Source: Candidatus Nitrosopolaris nunavutensis
Lineage (GTDB): Archaea; Thermoproteota; Nitrososphaeria; Nitrososphaerales; Nitrososphaeraceae
Length of the DNA stretch: 5,074 bases
Direction of reading: 5' to 3'
Assembly: GCA_002501855.1 (NCBI GenBank)
Contig: DAOM01000359.1
Coordinates: 4,721 to 9,794, forward strand
Program-made: the position numbers and the translations under genes
In this document: positions 4,515 to 5,074 of the stretch, piece after piece
Layout: each line of letters starts with the position of its first letter
Position numbering within the stretch: position 1 is the first letter of the stretch
The notes under the pieces: generated by a model
What the model was told of the DNA's origin: nothing
Seen by the model: only the letters and a program-made list of their open reading frames with translations
The model's database searches: none

Positions 4515-5074
4515 ATGTGGACAGTAAAAAGTTATCTTGATGCAAGTACAGCTATAAGATATTCTTGCAGAATGGCATCTTGTGGATCTTGTGGAATGAA
4601 GATCAACGGAATACCAAGGCTTGCTTGTTTTACAAAGGTTTCAGAATTGGAAGGAGATACAATTACTTGCGCGCCCCTATCAAACTTTCCGCATATCCGT
4701 GACCTTGTAACAGACTTTTCACGCTTTTTTAATCATCATAAGAATATGAAACCATACATACACAATGAATATGCTGATATAAAACTAGAAGAGGCTGAAA
4801 TAATGGGTAAAGAAGATACCTGCAATGCTAATGCGAAGTTACTAACAGAATTTAAACAAACTCCAGAAGAAGTTGATAAATATTTGCAATTCTCATATTG
4901 TATAAAATGTGGATTATGTTATTCTGCATGTCCAACAAATGGAACTGACCTAAAATTCCCTGGTCCTCAAGCTCTAGCCCAAGCATACAGGTATGTTGTA
5001 GATAGCAGAGATAGTTCCATCAAGGAACGACTGGATATTGTTGATAACAATCATGGAATTTGGAGGTGCCACTT
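4515..5074 (+). CDS. sdhB: succinate dehydrogenase / fumarate reductase iron-sulfur subunit, N-terminally short, continues past window
   Basis: SdhB carries electrons from the flavin subunit SdhA to the quinone site of complex II at the cytoplasmic membrane. From the ATG at 4515, Cys18, Cys23, Cys26 and Cys38 (SCRMASCGSCGMKINGIPRLAC) make the plant-ferredoxin-type [2Fe-2S] site. Cys129, Cys132, Cys135 and Cys139 (YCIKCGLCYSACPTNG) belong to the [4Fe-4S] and [3Fe-4S] region, and Cys185 in GIWRCHF begins the next cysteine group just before the window ends. GPQALAQAYRY is typical of the family. What is odd is the start: family members normally have about 60-70 residues before the first cysteine, forming the ferredoxin beta sheet and the 'T-x-LDAL' helix, whereas here only 17 precede it (25 even if the open frame from 4491 is used). 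The linker between cluster regions (residues 83-112) also looks longer than usual. It is likely a 5'-truncated copy and may be non-functional; a second intact sdhB would be expected elsewhere. Confidence 0.85.
   Translation, partial: MWTVKSYLDASTAIRYSCRMASCGSCGMKINGIPRLACFTKVSELEGDTITCAPLSNFPHIRDLVTDFSRFFNHHKNMKPYIHNEYADIKLEEAEIMGKEDTCNANAKLLTEFKQTPEEVDKYLQFSYCIKCGLCYSACPTNGTDLKFPGPQALAQAYRYVVDSRDSSIKERLDIVDNNHGIWRCH

Noticed and set aside
1..5074. CRISPR array, rRNA genes, or box C/D guide RNAs.
   Set aside because: No regularly spaced repeats, no rRNA-like blocks, and no paired C (RTGATGA) and D (CTGA) boxes at proper spacing were found on reading both strands.

Overview
The window looks like a piece of an ammonia-oxidising archaeon (Nitrososphaerota/Thaumarchaeota, probably the soil order Nitrososphaerales). 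The evidence is an AT-rich genome, archaeal TATA-like boxes, a proline tRNA with a BHB-type intron outside the canonical position and no encoded CCA tail, a tyrosine integrase with a C-terminal zinc ribbon and coiled coil, and a Thaumarchaeota-like succinate dehydrogenase iron-sulfur subunit. The lineage is inferred from protein style and was not searched.

Layout, left to right. Positions 160-426 (minus) encode a small secreted Asn/Ser/Thr- and His-rich protein with a plausible promoter and T-run terminator. Positions 633-875 (minus) hold a doubtful ORF. Positions 938-1261 (plus) encode an unrecognised charged 107-aa protein. About 400 bp without a convincing gene follow (1262-1667), containing an 11-bp inverted repeat. 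Positions 1668-1832 and 2048-2200 (minus) carry two related C-terminal stretches that share a Y-K-[V/L]-G-Y-x2-A-W motif. They look like remnants or short members of one family of cysteine-containing proteins, with a small plus-strand ORF (1817-2041) between them. Positions 2249-2764 (minus) hold an unrecognised gene whose frame is interrupted by one amber codon near its 5' end.

The centre of the window is tRNA-Pro(GGG) at 2875-2973, split by a 23-nt intron inside the 5' strand of the anticodon stem. Only 75 bp after the tRNA 3' end, in the same direction, lies a full-length tyrosine-recombinase gene (3049-4383) with one in-frame TAA at codon 81. This is the usual geometry of an element that integrates at a tRNA 3' end. 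The last 560 bp encode an SdhB-like protein that keeps its cluster-binding cysteines but lacks the usual N-terminal part. Its frame opens only just upstream, about 100 bp after the integrase gene ends.

Taken together, this reads as an integration hotspot in decay: a tRNA attachment site, a recently inactivated integrase, a 5'-truncated metabolic gene and several gene fragments, among small lineage-specific genes. The genes do not form one operon or pathway, and I see no CRISPR array, rRNA, or convincing new multi-gene system.
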